Made by a program: the position numbers and the translations under genes. Under the pieces are notes generated by a model, which was not told the origin of the DNA, searched no databases, and saw nothing but the letters and a program-made list of their open reading frames with translations. Below, piece after piece: positions 1 to 8,740 of a stretch of DNA of 50,632 bases. Numbering within the stretch: position 1 is the first letter of the stretch; each line of letters begins with the position of its first letter. Source of the DNA: Mycolicibacterium sp. 018/SC-01/001 (GTDB lineage: Bacteria; Actinomycetota; Actinomycetes; Mycobacteriales; Mycobacteriaceae); NCBI RefSeq assembly GCF_007096635.1, contig NZ_VKAA01000030.1, positions 1 through 50,632 of the forward strand, in the 5' to 3' direction.

Positions 1-99
1 ACAACCAAACCGCCGACCACTGCTCACTCAGCAACTCCTCACACCACCGGATGTTGCAGTGACCGTATGAATCCGCCTCGTGAATTTTTTTGTTGGCTA

Positions 100-846
100 T
101 CACTCACACGCCGTATAGGGGTCGATATCGCCGATGTCGGGATCGTCGACGATCACGCTGAGGTGAGGGTGGCTTTCCGTCCGAAGCCAGCGCAGCAGCC
201 CCAGTAATTCCTGCTTGTCGATAGCTACGCATCCCCAGGTTGGGGTTTGATCATCGCAGTGCAGGAAGATGGCGCAACCGCACCCGGGGATGTTGTCCGG
301 GTTATGGTCAACGAACACAGCCAAGTCGTAGGCCGAATTTTCGGGATCGTCGTCGTTATCAGGGGTCGGTCCGATTGCCTCTAATTCAAAATCTGGCGGG
401 AAATCGCTTCTAGGCCCGCTGACATACGTGTTGTAGGTGCTGTCAACATGTTTTCCCTTTGCAACTTCGGTCAGCCAGTACTTCCAGTCGGTGTCCCACC
501 AATCCTCTTCGTCGGCTACAAAATAATCACCGAAAGAGATCTGGGGATTAGTGACATGTCCGAATGTTTGACCGAGCGGGAAGCAACCCACTGGGGTCTG
601 GCACGAGTCATCGACGGCGCGGCCGATGCCGGAGCTGCCGAGTTTCGCGTCAAGATCTTCCTTGACGGCATGCCACTGCGTCGATCCCTTTGCGCGCGTG
701 TACGCGGACAGTGTCCCGGCATTCGACTTGAAATTATCAGCTCTCACGACAATCACCTGCAGGCATTCAAGCGGCACATCTCCCACATCAGTCACATCCG
801 TCACGCGCTCAAATTTACCGACATTCAATGAATGCCGTCTGACCAT
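100..846 (-). CDS. L,D-transpeptidase (YkuD) domain protein, no visible signal peptide
   Basis: 248 aa. The C-terminal half carries a YkuD-type catalytic signature: a hydrophobic strand into FLHCDD with His196, then PTWGCVAI with Cys206, followed by a helix (KQELLGLLRWL). In this family the Cys forms the acyl-enzyme in 3-3 peptidoglycan cross-linking. The fit is to the shorter COG3786-like branch, not to the mycobacterial LdtMt enzymes with Ig-like domains. The N-terminus has no hydrophobic signal segment. An in-frame stop at 871-873 limits upstream extension, so either the protein is cytoplasmic or the export signal is lost. Base composition is clearly less GC-rich than in neighbouring genes, which may indicate transfer. 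The domain call is fairly sure; the biological role is not. Confidence 0.65.
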   Translation of the reverse strand: MVRRHSLNVGKFERVTDVTDVGDVPLECLQVIVVRADNFKSNAGTLSAYTRAKGSTQWHAVKEDLDAKLGSSGIGRAVDDSCQTPVGCFPLGQTFGHVTNPQISFGDYFVADEEDWWDTDWKYWLTEVAKGKHVDSTYNTYVSGPRSDFPPDFELEAIGPTPDNDDDPENSAYDLAVFVDHNPDNIPGCGCAIFLHCDDQTPTWGCVAIDKQELLGLLRWLRTESHPHLSVIVDDPDIGDIDPYTACE

Positions 847-1386
847 ATGGCCACGGCGTGTCTGATTGATTCAGCGGATCCGCGCCTCCCGACACCACCC
901 GTCCATGGGCAGGGCTATACAAACTGCCTGCCGTGACCGTGGTGCAGCCGGGCGGCCTGCGCAACCCTCACGCGCGTGCGCACTGGGTCACGTTAGCCGG
1001 ATACAACTTGAAGCGTTTCGGCCCTCTAAGCTGGTTGTGCTGGTTCACAATTCGTTCGGCACGTTCAGCACCATTTCGATTTCAGCTTGACCGTGCTCGA
1101 GAAACGAATTGATCGGCCAATTTCGACCAAGCTATAGCCCGGACGGAATCCCTCGCCGCTCCCGTTAAAGCATGTTGGTGACGAAAGGGGCGGCGCAAAA
1201 GACGCACGAGTTGCCTGTCGGGAGGCAATCAGAACTATAAAGTCCGGGGAACTCCCTGAGCGAAACCTATTCTTGCGCACTATATTGTGCGCTCCTGGCG
1301 CGCCACAAGAGCATCGGCCAGTAAGCTTCGGCAGATCGCCCGCAGAGTCGTAGCGGGGTCCCTCCGAGGAGGCCAGGCGGGTTTCG
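847..1386. other. Gene-free interval upstream of the GGDEF gene, with candidate leader structures
   Basis: I see no convincing gene in these 540 bases; the short ORFs lack mycobacterial-looking codon use or family features. The region is relatively AT-rich. It has a possible stem pairing CGCCG near 1151 with CGGCG near 1191, a hairpin with TTGCCT/AGGCAA arms near 1211-1228, a TATAAA at 1236-1241, and an 18-bp inverted repeat at 1275-1292 listed separately. It probably holds the promoter and leader of the diguanylate cyclase gene. Confidence 0.5.
1275..1292. promoter_or_regulatory. Inverted repeat GCGCAC-N6-GTGCGC, candidate operator or promoter
   Basis: GCGCACTATATTGTGCGC has perfect 6-bp arms around TATATT, which itself resembles a -10 element. 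It lies 94 bases upstream of the GTG start at 1387. A dimeric repressor bound here could block the -10. The symmetry is seen directly; the role is inference. Confidence 0.35.
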
Positions 1387-2475
1387 GTGAGCGCGGCCAA
1401 GCAGTGGTGGGCACTGCCCGATCAGTACGACTGGCTGTCGGGCTATCTCCATGCCCGCCGCTTCGCCCGTCCCGTCCAGATCGGGATGGCTCTGGTCTCC
1501 GCCGCGGCCGTCCTGTTCCCGCTCAACGCCCTCTACGACCCGGGCCAGGTCCACGGCCGGATCTTCCTCGCCGTCAGCCTCGTCGTCGCCGCCCTGCATC
1601 TCGGCTGGCTGGTGCTGTGGCTGACGCGCTGGCCCACCCGTAATCAGTCCGTCGCCTACGGCCTGTGCTTCTCAGCCAGTGTCGCCGCATCGACGTGGAT
1701 CGCCGGCGTCCCGAGCATCGGCCTCGTCGGATGCACCGCGCTGGCGCTGCCCGGCATCTACTTCGCGTTCTTCCATTCCAGCAAGTTCGTCGCGGTCAAC
1801 CTCGCCATCGCGCTGGCCGTGGCCGGGTACCACTCCGTCGAACTTATCCGCGACGGACAGGCGATCCTTGCCGCGTCGATGATCGTCCTCGTCCTGCAGC
1901 TCAACGCGGGCGTGCCACTGGTCTTCCAGATCGCGGTCCACGCACTTGGCATCGACCTCATCCAGTCCGATCGCGATCCACTGACCGGTCTGCTCAACCG
2001 CCGCTCGTTCGAACGGGAAGTCGTCAGAGCCGTCCTCGACGATCAGGGCACCGGCACCCACCTCGTCCTCGTGATGATCGACCTCGACCGCTTCAAAGCC
2101 CTCAATGATGCGAAGGGGCACAGCGCCGGAGATGACGCGCTCATCTCGATCGGCCGCGCGCTCACCGCCGACCTGCCCGCATCGACGGCCATCGGGCGGG
2201 TCGGTGGTGAAGAATTCCTCGTCGCCGACATCGTCACCGCCGCCCAGATTCCCGACCTCGCCGAACGCGCCCGCCACGCCGTCACGACGGGAATGCACGC
2301 GTTGACGGCCAGCGTCGGCACCGCCGCCACCGACGTGGCGGGCATCGACAGCACCAACATCGTCGACACCCTGCAGCGGCTCACAGCGCAGGCCGACGTC
2401 GCGATGTACCAGGCCAAACGCGCCGGGGGGAACCGCGTCCACCATCACGTCACCGACAGCCGATCCACGCGCTGA
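1387..2475 (+). CDS. Membrane diguanylate cyclase (GGDEF domain)
   Basis: 362 aa, starting at GTG 1387. The first ~190 residues contain about six hydrophobic segments (integral membrane sensor). A GGDEF domain follows at about 195-350: DPLTGLLNRRSF at its start, the metal/substrate-binding MIDLDRFKALND, and an intact active site GGEEF in GRVGGEEFLV. It should therefore make c-di-GMP from two GTP. No EAL domain is present. The 540-base upstream gap suggests its own regulated promoter. The nearest downstream gene, tetR, begins 66 bases after the stop on the same strand and could be co-transcribed. The signal sensed by the membrane part cannot be read from sequence. Confidence 0.9.
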   Translation: MSAAKQWWALPDQYDWLSGYLHARRFARPVQIGMALVSAAAVLFPLNALYDPGQVHGRIFLAVSLVVAALHLGWLVLWLTRWPTRNQSVAYGLCFSASVAASTWIAGVPSIGLVGCTALALPGIYFAFFHSSKFVAVNLAIALAVAGYHSVELIRDGQAILAASMIVLVLQLNAGVPLVFQIAVHALGIDLIQSDRDPLTGLLNRRSFEREVVRAVLDDQGTGTHLVLVMIDLDRFKALNDAKGHSAGDDALISIGRALTADLPASTAIGRVGGEEFLVADIVTAAQIPDLAERARHAVTTGMHALTASVGTAATDVAGIDSTNIVDTLQRLTAQADVAMYQAKRAGGNRVHHHVTDSRSTR

Positions 2476-2541
2476 CGCGACAGTGACCGATCAGTCACGC
2501 GACCGCCGGACAGCGGCGATCCGGACAGTCACACTGGTCAG

Positions 2542-3126
2542 ATGTCGTTCTCGGAGCCGCGGGGGCTGCGGCACCGCAAGAAGATCGCCACCCGGCGAGC
2601 CATCCGGCGTGCGGCGATCCACCTGTTCGAGCAGCAGGGCTTCGCCGACACCACTGTCGAGCAGATCGCCGCGGAATCCGACGTCTCGGCCCGCACGTTC
2701 TACCGCTACTTCCCCACCAAAGAGGCCGTGCTGATCTGCGACCAGGCCGAACCGGTCATGGCCGCGTTCCGCAACGCTCCCGCGCACTTGTCCCCGGTGG
2801 CGGCGTACCGGCACGCCGTCGACGAGTACTTCGCCGGCCTGAGCGACGACGACCGGCACGACACCATCGTGGCCCAGCACATGCTGTACTCGCTGCCCGA
2901 GGCGCGCGGCGTGCTCTACGCCGAATACACCGAGCTGATGGCTCTGATGACCGACGCGCTGCAGCACCGCCCGGGACGGGCACTGGAGTTGGCGGAGCGC
3001 CGCGTCATCGCCGGCGCGATCATCGGCGTGCTGATGGCCGTCTCCGACGGAGAACCGCTCCCCGAGGACTCGCTCGCCAACGCCCTGGACATCCTCGAGT
3101 CCACCCTCGCGCCGCCGGCCAACTGA
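2542..3126 (+). CDS. TetR family transcriptional regulator
   Basis: 194 aa. The N-terminal helix-turn-helix is clear at about residues 15-60: RRAAIHLFEQQGFADTTVEQ, then a recognition helix ending in RTFYRYFPTKE. The rest is helical and should form the ligand-binding and dimer domain. It lies between the GGDEF gene and accA3, all on the plus strand, with 114 bases to the accA3 start. Its target is unknown; autoregulation or control of a neighbour would be usual for the family. Confidence 0.85.
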   Translation: MSFSEPRGLRHRKKIATRRAIRRAAIHLFEQQGFADTTVEQIAAESDVSARTFYRYFPTKEAVLICDQAEPVMAAFRNAPAHLSPVAAYRHAVDEYFAGLSDDDRHDTIVAQHMLYSLPEARGVLYAEYTELMALMTDALQHRPGRALELAERRVIAGAIIGVLMAVSDGEPLPEDSLANALDILESTLAPPAN

Positions 3127-3240
3127 GGGTTACTGGCGGGTAAGGGACCGGCTCGCCGAGACTCAGATTGCGGCGCTTAAACTCCCTCGGGATACATTCT
3201 TTAAGACGCTCTTAGAAATGACATGCCATCAGGAGGCGCA

Positions 3241-5040
3241 GTGGCCACTCACGCCAGCTCAAAGATCTCCAAGGTGCTCGTTGCCAACCGCGGAGAGATC
3301 GCCGTCCGGGTGATCCGAGCATGCAAGGACGCCGGACTCGAGAGCGTGGCGGTGTACGCCGAGCCCGACGCCGACGCCCCGCACGTCCGGTTGGCCGACG
3401 AAGCGTTCGCGCTCGGCGGGCAGACCTCGGCGGAGTCGTACCTCGTCATCGACAAGCTGCTCGACGCCGCCGCGAAGTCCGGCGCGAACGCCGTCCACCC
3501 CGGCTACGGCTTCCTCTCCGAGAACGCCGAGTTCGCCCAGGCCGTCCTCGACGCGGGCCTGATCTGGATCGGGCCCAGCCCGCAGTCGATCCGCGACCTC
3601 GGCGACAAGGTCACGGCGCGCCACATCGCCGCCCGCGCGCAGGCGCCGCTGGTGCCCGGCACCCCGGACCCGGTCAAGGACGCCGACGAGATCCTGGCCT
3701 TCGCCAACGAGCACGGTCTCCCGATCGCGATCAAGGCGGCCTTCGGTGGCGGCGGGCGCGGCATGAAGGTGGCCCGCACCCTCGAAGAGATCCCCGAGCT
3801 GTTCGACTCGGCCACGCGTGAAGCCGTCGCTGCCTTCGGTCGCGGCGAATGCTTCGTCGAGCGCTACCTCGACAAGCCCCGCCACGTCGAAGCCCAGGTG
3901 ATCGCCGACCAGCACGGCAACGTCGTCGTCGCCGGCACCCGCGACTGCTCGCTGCAGCGCCGCTTCCAGAAGCTCGTCGAGGAGGCGCCCGCGCCGTTCC
4001 TGACCGACGCGCAGCGCAAGGAGATCCACGAGTCGGCCAAGCGCATCTGCAAGGAGGCCGGCTACTACGGCGCGGGCACCGTCGAGTACCTGGTCGGCCA
4101 GGACGGCCTGATCAGCTTCCTCGAGGTCAACACCCGTCTGCAGGTGGAACACCCCGTCACCGAGGAGACCTCGGGCCTGGATCTGGTGCGTCAGCAGTTC
4201 AAGATCGCCAACGGCGAACCGCTCGACATCACCGAGGACCCGACCCCGCGCGGCCACTCGTTCGAATTCCGGATCAACGGCGAGGACGCCGGCCGCGGCT
4301 TCCTGCCCGCTCCCGGACCCGTCACCCGCTACGACATCCCGACCGGCCCTGGTGTGCGGCTGGACTCGGGCGTCGAGGCGGGCTCGGTGATCGGCGGCCA
4401 GTTCGACTCGATGCTGTCGAAGCTGATCGTCACGGGCGCCACCCGCGAGGAGGCGCTCGAGCGCTCCCGTCGCGCGCTGGCCGAGTTCCACGTCGAGGGC
4501 CTCGCGACCGTCATCCCGTTCCACCGCGCCGTGGTCTCCGACCCCGCGTTCATCGGTGACGGCACCAAGTTCGACGTGCACACCCGGTGGATCGAGACCG
4601 AGTGGAACAACACCGTCGAGCCGTTCACCGGTGGCGACCCGATCTCCGAAGAGGACACGCTGCCCCGGCAGACTGTCGTCGTCGAGGTCGGCGGCCGTCG
4701 CCTCGAGGTGTCGCTGCCCGGCGACCTTGCGCTCGGCAACGGCGGCGGATCGCCGTCCGGCGCCATCCGCAAGAAGCCGAAGCCGCGCAAGCGTGGCGGT
4801 GGCGGCGGAGCGGCCGCGTCGGGCGACTCGGTGACCGCACCGATGCAGGGCACCGTCGTCAAGGTCGCGGTCGAAGAAGGCCAGAGCGTCAGCGCCGGCG
4901 ACCTGATCGCCGTGCTGGAAGCCATGAAGATGGAAAACCCGGTGACCGCCCACAAGGACGGCGTGGTGACCGGCCTGGCCGTCGAGCCGGGCGCCGCGAT
5001 CACGCAGGGCACCGTCCTCTGCGAGCTCAAGGGCGAGTGA
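3241..5040 (+). CDS. accA3: Acyl-CoA carboxylase alpha subunit (biotin carboxylase plus biotin carrier)
   Basis: 599 aa from GTG 3241, matching M. tuberculosis AccA3 (Rv3285, about 600 aa) throughout as I recall it. Biotin carboxylase domain ~5-450: KVLVANRGEIAVRV at the start, ATP-grasp glycine loop AFGGGGRGMK, and EVNTRLQVEHPVTE. A basic linker (KKPKPRKRGGGGG) leads to the C-terminal carrier domain with the biotinylation motif EAMKMENP. It carboxylates biotin with bicarbonate and ATP for the AccD-type transferases that make malonyl-CoA, methylmalonyl-CoA and mycolate precursors; no accD gene is in the window. An in-frame ATG at 3223 exists, but AGGAGG at 3231-3236 lies inside that extension and places the start at 3241. 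Confidence 0.95.
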   Translation: MATHASSKISKVLVANRGEIAVRVIRACKDAGLESVAVYAEPDADAPHVRLADEAFALGGQTSAESYLVIDKLLDAAAKSGANAVHPGYGFLSENAEFAQAVLDAGLIWIGPSPQSIRDLGDKVTARHIAARAQAPLVPGTPDPVKDADEILAFANEHGLPIAIKAAFGGGGRGMKVARTLEEIPELFDSATREAVAAFGRGECFVERYLDKPRHVEAQVIADQHGNVVVAGTRDCSLQRRFQKLVEEAPAPFLTDAQRKEIHESAKRICKEAGYYGAGTVEYLVGQDGLISFLEVNTRLQVEHPVTEETSGLDLVRQQFKIANGEPLDITEDPTPRGHSFEFRINGEDAGRGFLPAPGPVTRYDIPTGPGVRLDSGVEAGSVIGGQFDSMLSKLIVTGATREEALERSRRALAEFHVEGLATVIPFHRAVVSDPAFIGDGTKFDVHTRWIETEWNNTVEPFTGGDPISEEDTLPRQTVVVEVGGRRLEVSLPGDLALGNGGGSPSGAIRKKPKPRKRGGGGGAAASGDSVTAPMQGTVVKVAVEEGQSVSAGDLIAVLEAMKMENPVTAHKDGVVTGLAVEPGAAITQGTVLCELKGE

Positions 5041-5048
5041 GGTCCGTT

Positions 5049-5112
5049 CGGCGAGCGCGCGCGTTTGCACACCCTTGCGCGGCGTGTCGTGTGCATGAGC
5101 GCGCGCTCGCCG
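5049..5112. repeat. Long intergenic hairpin, family 1 copy A
   Basis: Perfect 14-bp outer stem: CGGCGAGCGCGCGC (5049-5062) pairs with 5099-5112. After an internal loop (TTT on the left, ATGA on the right) comes an inner 6-bp stem, GCACAC (5067-5072) with GTGTGC (5089-5094). It begins 8 bases after the accA3 stop, so it could end accA3 transcription or protect the mRNA 3' end. A second copy at 26969-27029 has the same layout. Confidence 0.75.
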
Positions 5113-5128
5113 GTTGATCAGTGAGCGC

Positions 5129-5446
5129 ATGGAGCCCGTCGAGATCAACGCCGGCGCGTGGTACCTGCGCGCGCTGCGAGCCGACGACCGCGTCGACGAC
5201 CGGCCCGCGCTCGCCGATCTGGGCGAGCACGGGTCCGGGTACGTCGACCAGGCCGCGGCAGGCTGGTCCGCCGAGACGCTGTTCACCTGGGCGGTGTGCG
5301 AGCCGACGACGGGCGAGCTGCTCGCCGAGGTGACCCTCGACCCCGCCACCCGCGCCGTCGCCACCCGCGCACGCCCCGGCCACGAGCAGGCCGCTCAGAC
5401 CGGCGCCGAGGCGGTGACGCGGTTCGCCGAGGCGATGCTCAGCTGA
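5129..5446 (+). CDS. Short GNAT-like (acetyltransferase-related) protein
   Basis: 105 aa from ATG 5129; a TTG at 5114 would add five residues. The sequence reads as a strand-helix-strand unit like the start of a GNAT fold (GAWYLRALRADD..., then LFTWAVCEPTTGELLAEVTL). The region that would bind acetyl-CoA (RxxGxG/A) is missing, and the protein ends soon after in an Ala-rich helix. It may be a truncated acetyltransferase or a small protein keeping only the first half of the fold. Its 3' end overlaps the convergent gene at 5439 by 8 bases. Confidence 0.55.
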   Translation: MEPVEINAGAWYLRALRADDRVDDRPALADLGEHGSGYVDQAAAGWSAETLFTWAVCEPTTGELLAEVTLDPATRAVATRARPGHEQAAQTGAEAVTRFAEAMLS

Positions 5447-6959
5447 GCGGCTGAGGTCGCATCGTGTAGCCGATGTCCTGCATGATCGCGTATTCGACCG
5501 GGCTGAGGTAGCGCACGTCGTGCCAGCCCGGGCCGGGGCTCTTGTCGTTCATCAGCTTGTAGTCGGCACCGGAGAACACGAAGCGATTCAGGTGAGACAC
5601 CGATGACTCGTCCCACGTCGACAGCGGGATCGGCTTGCCGTACACGGCAATCGCGTGCGGACCGCCGAAATAGACGCCGCCATTGAGTCCCTCGATGTAG
5701 TCATAGGCGTCCGCAATCAGGCGGCCGTCGGGCCCGACGAGCGACGTCCCGTCTGCAGTGGTCAAAAAGCTGTCGTACACCGACAACCACCCGAGATTGT
5801 CGTCACGCTTTCCCGTCAACGTGTAGAAGCCGAATGAGTGCAGCAACTCGTGCCGCGCGGTGTTCTGGAAGTCGTACTCATTGTCGGCGATGACGTCGCC
5901 GGTCGCCCAGGGCAGGGCGAAGTTCCAGTCGAAAATGCCCTGGGTCGCGCCCTTCATGTCATCGACGCCGGTGATGACTGCTTTCTGGATGACCGACTGC
6001 TGGTAGCCGGGCGGATCGGTGAACGCAGTCAGGGTTTCAGCGGTGAAGATGGCGTCGGGATCGTTGATCGCGTTCAGCTCGTAGGAGAGGACGACCGGCG
6101 TCCGCACGACGAAGAATCCCGCGATGTAGTCGGCTGCCTGTTGGAATGCCGCCTTGCGGTCCGGGGTCCATTCGTCGCCGATCCAGGTGAAGGCGAACGT
6201 GATGGCCCGGTGGTTGATGATCGATTCCGCGCGGGTGGCGGCCGGCCGGAACCAGTTGAGCAGGTTGACGTGCAAGCCGAGGTCCCGGACGGCGACGACG
6301 AAGGTGTCGACGCCGGTGAACCCCTCACCCGGCGTGTACGTGTAGGACCCGTCCTTGTCGACCGTCACCGAACCCGTCGTCGGGCCTTTGACCAGCCGAT
6401 ACCGCAGCCGATCCCCGTCGGGATCCTCCGCGCCGACGGTGCCGCTGATCGGACCGTCCATGACACCGGTGACCTGCACCGGGTTGACCGTGGGCGCCTG
6501 ATTGAAGAAGGTCCGGCGCGTCGTGGACAGCGCCTCCTCCAGGCGCTCCTTCCGCGCGTCGCTGACCGGCCTGTCGTCGATCCACTTCAGCGCGGACGCG
6601 GTCATCTCGTTGATCGCCTCGGCAGCGCGCTCCTGCCGCGCCTGCCGTGGGGTCAGCGCGGGTTCGTCGGCGTCGTCGGCGTTGCGTGTTTTGACCACCC
6701 GCTGCCGCCGCGCCTCGGCCTTCTCAGCTCGTTCGGCCCGCGCCTTCTCGACCCGCTCGGCTCGTGCTGCTCGCGCGGCCTTCCCCGGCGCCGCCGTCTC
6801 ACCAGCCGGCGCCGACACCGACGTTTCGGTGTCCGCCGACGCGACCCCGACCTGCGGACCGGTCAGCGACAGACCCCATAGCGCCGCCCCCATGCCCGCC
6901 GATGCGGCACCGAGCGTCAGCCACCGCCGCACCGCGAACTGCTTACTTCTGGTGCTCAT
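5439..6959 (-). CDS. Secreted HExxH protein with cadherin/VCBS-like repeat (paralog 1)
   Basis: 506 aa from ATG 6959. The N-terminus is a signal peptide (Arg-rich start, hydrophobic core to VGVASADTE, ~35 aa). An Arg/Ala/Glu-rich coiled stretch follows at ~45-125. A bacterial cadherin/VCBS-like beta repeat comes next (TVNPVQVTGVMDGPISGTVG, then DPDGDRLRYRL and TYTPGEGFTGVDTF). The C-terminal enzyme-like domain has HELLHSFGF with His370, Glu371 and His374, a zinc-metalloprotease signature; no metzincin third ligand follows at the usual spacing. Its start shares TGATG with the stop of the upstream paralog, so translation is probably coupled. Substrate unknown. An in-frame extension to 7376 is rejected because it runs antisense through the paralog and removes the signal peptide. 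Confidence 0.75.
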   Translation of the reverse strand: MSTRSKQFAVRRWLTLGAASAGMGAALWGLSLTGPQVGVASADTETSVSAPAGETAAPGKAARAARAERVEKARAERAEKAEARRQRVVKTRNADDADEPALTPRQARQERAAEAINEMTASALKWIDDRPVSDARKERLEEALSTTRRTFFNQAPTVNPVQVTGVMDGPISGTVGAEDPDGDRLRYRLVKGPTTGSVTVDKDGSYTYTPGEGFTGVDTFVVAVRDLGLHVNLLNWFRPAATRAESIINHRAITFAFTWIGDEWTPDRKAAFQQAADYIAGFFVVRTPVVLSYELNAINDPDAIFTAETLTAFTDPPGYQQSVIQKAVITGVDDMKGATQGIFDWNFALPWATGDVIADNEYDFQNTARHELLHSFGFYTLTGKRDDNLGWLSVYDSFLTTADGTSLVGPDGRLIADAYDYIEGLNGGVYFGGPHAIAVYGKPIPLSTWDESSVSHLNRFVFSGADYKLMNDKSPGPGWHDVRYLSPVEYAIMQDIGYTMRPQPLS

Positions 6960-8506
6960 CACGATGCCTTCGTGGAGCGTCGACGCCACAACAGCAGCAC
7001 GAAGCCCATCGCTGCCAGGGAATGGGTCGGCGGGACGACGGTGTACCCGAGATCGCGCAGAATCCCGATCTCGATCGGGCTCAACTCGCGGACCCCGAGA
7101 TCGCCTTTGGCCTTGATCTTGTGGTTCATCAGCTGGAAGTTGTCGCCGGTGAACGTGTTGGTGTCGAGGTGATAGAACGAACTGCCCGAACTCCAGGTGC
7201 TCGGCGAGTACAGGGGCACCGGTTTGCCGTACGCCTCGACGGCCTCGGAGCCACCGAAGTTCACACCGCCGTCGGCGCCGAGCAGGTAGCCATCCGAGGA
7301 CTCGCGCCATGTGAAGTCCGCCGAGATCAACGTCGTTCCGTCGGCATTGACCAACAGCTGATCCCAGGTCGACCAATTGCGGCGATCGCCGTTGCTCCCT
7401 GGGGCGTCCACCGCACCGTTGAACCCGAACGAATGCATCAGCTCGTGCATGACGATGCTGGTGAAGTCGTAGTCGTCACCGGTGACGACGTCGCCGATCG
7501 CCGTCGGGAAGCCGAAGTTCCACTCGATGTAGCCGTCGGCCTTGCTGCCGTTCGCGTCGACGCCGTTGATGAGCTTGTTCTGCACCACGGTCGGCCAGAA
7601 GCCCGGATCGTCGCTGGTCAGGCCGCTCGAGGCGGCCGCGAGCCAGGTCGCTTCCGGGTCCTCGGCGCCGTCGACCCGGTAGACCAGCGTCACCGGCGCG
7701 TACACCCGCAGGTACTCGGTGATGTTGTCGGCCACGCGCTCGAGGGCCGCCTGCCGATCGGGGGTCCAGTGTTCCGCACCGACCTTGTAGTGGAATTCGA
7801 AGGTGACGGCGCCGTGGTTGATCAGCACCTGAGCCCTGGTCACCCCGCCGCCCAGCACGCTGAAAAGGTTGACGTTCGGTCCGACGTCGCGGACGTTCAC
7901 GACAAAGGAGTCGACACCGTTGAACCTCTTGCCTGGTGTGTAGGCGTACGTGCCGTCGGAGTTCAGCGTCACCGTGCCCGTCCTGGGACGTTTCGCCACC
8001 CGGTACCTGATGACGTCGCCGTCGGGGTCGGAGGCACCGACCGTGCCGGTGATGGGACCGTCGACGACGCCGCTGACCTGCACGGGAGCCACGGTCGGTG
8101 CCTGGTTGAAGAACGTGTGACGCACGGTCGCCAACCGCTGCTCCAGCTTGTCCTTTCGCTCTTCGCTCACGGGGCGGGAATCGATCCTGGCCTGGGCGTC
8201 GGACGTCCACTGATCGACCTTGTCCGCGACCCGATCGGCCCGCTCCTGCTGAGCCTCGGCCCTACGGGCTGCGCGCTCGCCGCGGGTGCGCTGCGCAGTA
8301 GCCCTACGTTCGGCGATCCGCTCCTGTCGAGCCGCCTTCGCCGTCGAACCGGCCGCCTCGCCGGCCGACGACGACACCGACGTCTCGCTGGACTCGTCGG
8401 CCGCCGCTGATCCGATCTGCGGACCCAGTAGCGCGAAACCCAGAAGCCCGGCGCCCACACCCGCCGACGCCAAACCCAGCCGAACGCTGGCACTGACAGC
8501 ACTCAC
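6959..8506 (-). CDS. Secreted HExxH protein with cadherin/VCBS-like repeat and PEP-CTERM-like tail (paralog 2)
   Basis: 515 aa from GTG 8506, chosen because GAGGGGGG lies 7 bases upstream; a TTG at 8512 is the alternative. It is collinear with the next gene: signal peptide (to GSAAADES), Arg/Ala/Glu-rich coil, beta repeat (DPDGDVIRYRV, TYAYTPGKRFNGVDSF), then HELMHSFGF with His354. Unlike its paralog it ends with Pro-Pro, a short hydrophobic segment (LAAMGFVLLLW) and RRRSTKAS. This resembles a sorting or membrane-anchor tail such as PEP-CTERM. The two genes are a tandem duplication, with this one first in the operon. Zinc hydrolase activity is likely from the motif; substrate unknown. Confidence 0.75.
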   Translation of the reverse strand: MSAVSASVRLGLASAGVGAGLLGFALLGPQIGSAAADESSETSVSSSAGEAAGSTAKAARQERIAERRATAQRTRGERAARRAEAQQERADRVADKVDQWTSDAQARIDSRPVSEERKDKLEQRLATVRHTFFNQAPTVAPVQVSGVVDGPITGTVGASDPDGDVIRYRVAKRPRTGTVTLNSDGTYAYTPGKRFNGVDSFVVNVRDVGPNVNLFSVLGGGVTRAQVLINHGAVTFEFHYKVGAEHWTPDRQAALERVADNITEYLRVYAPVTLVYRVDGAEDPEATWLAAASSGLTSDDPGFWPTVVQNKLINGVDANGSKADGYIEWNFGFPTAIGDVVTGDDYDFTSIVMHELMHSFGFNGAVDAPGSNGDRRNWSTWDQLLVNADGTTLISADFTWRESSDGYLLGADGGVNFGGSEAVEAYGKPVPLYSPSTWSSGSSFYHLDTNTFTGDNFQLMNHKIKAKGDLGVRELSPIEIGILRDLGYTVVPPTHSLAAMGFVLLLWRRRSTKAS

Positions 8507-8545
8507 CGACAAACCCCCCTCATTCTGATGTGTGAGGGACTGTAC

Positions 8546-8560
8546 AGCAAACTATTTGCT
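8546..8560 (-). promoter_or_regulatory. Palindrome overlapping a possible -10 for the HExxH operon
   Basis: AGCAAACTATTTGCT has 6-bp arms around CTA. On the minus strand it includes TAGTTT (8554-8549), which fits the mycobacterial TAnnnT -10 pattern and would start transcription about 36 bases before the GTG at 8506. Promoter and operator roles are inferred from position only. Confidence 0.3.
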
Positions 8561-8740
8561 TTCGCACAGGCTTTTCACAAGGTGACGAATGATGTTGCGG
8601 CGAAACACAAACGCCTGCTGGGTCCGTTTCGAAGTCCGGTGCATGGCAAATCACACATGTCCACCGGTCGCGGAATTCTTGACAGACTCGTCAATAGTCA
8701 ATCAGAGCGTACAGCAAATCCGTTTACCATCGGCACTTCT

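Noticed and set aside
1130..1240. Possible c-di-GMP-I (GEMM) riboswitch before the GGDEF gene
   Set aside because: GAAA and GCGCAAAAG strings recall GEMM, but I could not draw the required paired stems around them; only a covariance search could settle it.
3259..5364. 701-codon minus-strand reading frame opposite accA3
   Set aside because: It lies fully antisense to a well-conserved gene and gives a low-complexity Arg/Gly/Val/Asp-rich product with no family features; such frames arise from high GC.
6960..7376. N-terminal extension of the 5439-6959 gene to 645 aa
   Set aside because: The extra 139 residues are a shifted frame of the upstream paralog, and the signal peptide starts at ATG 6959.
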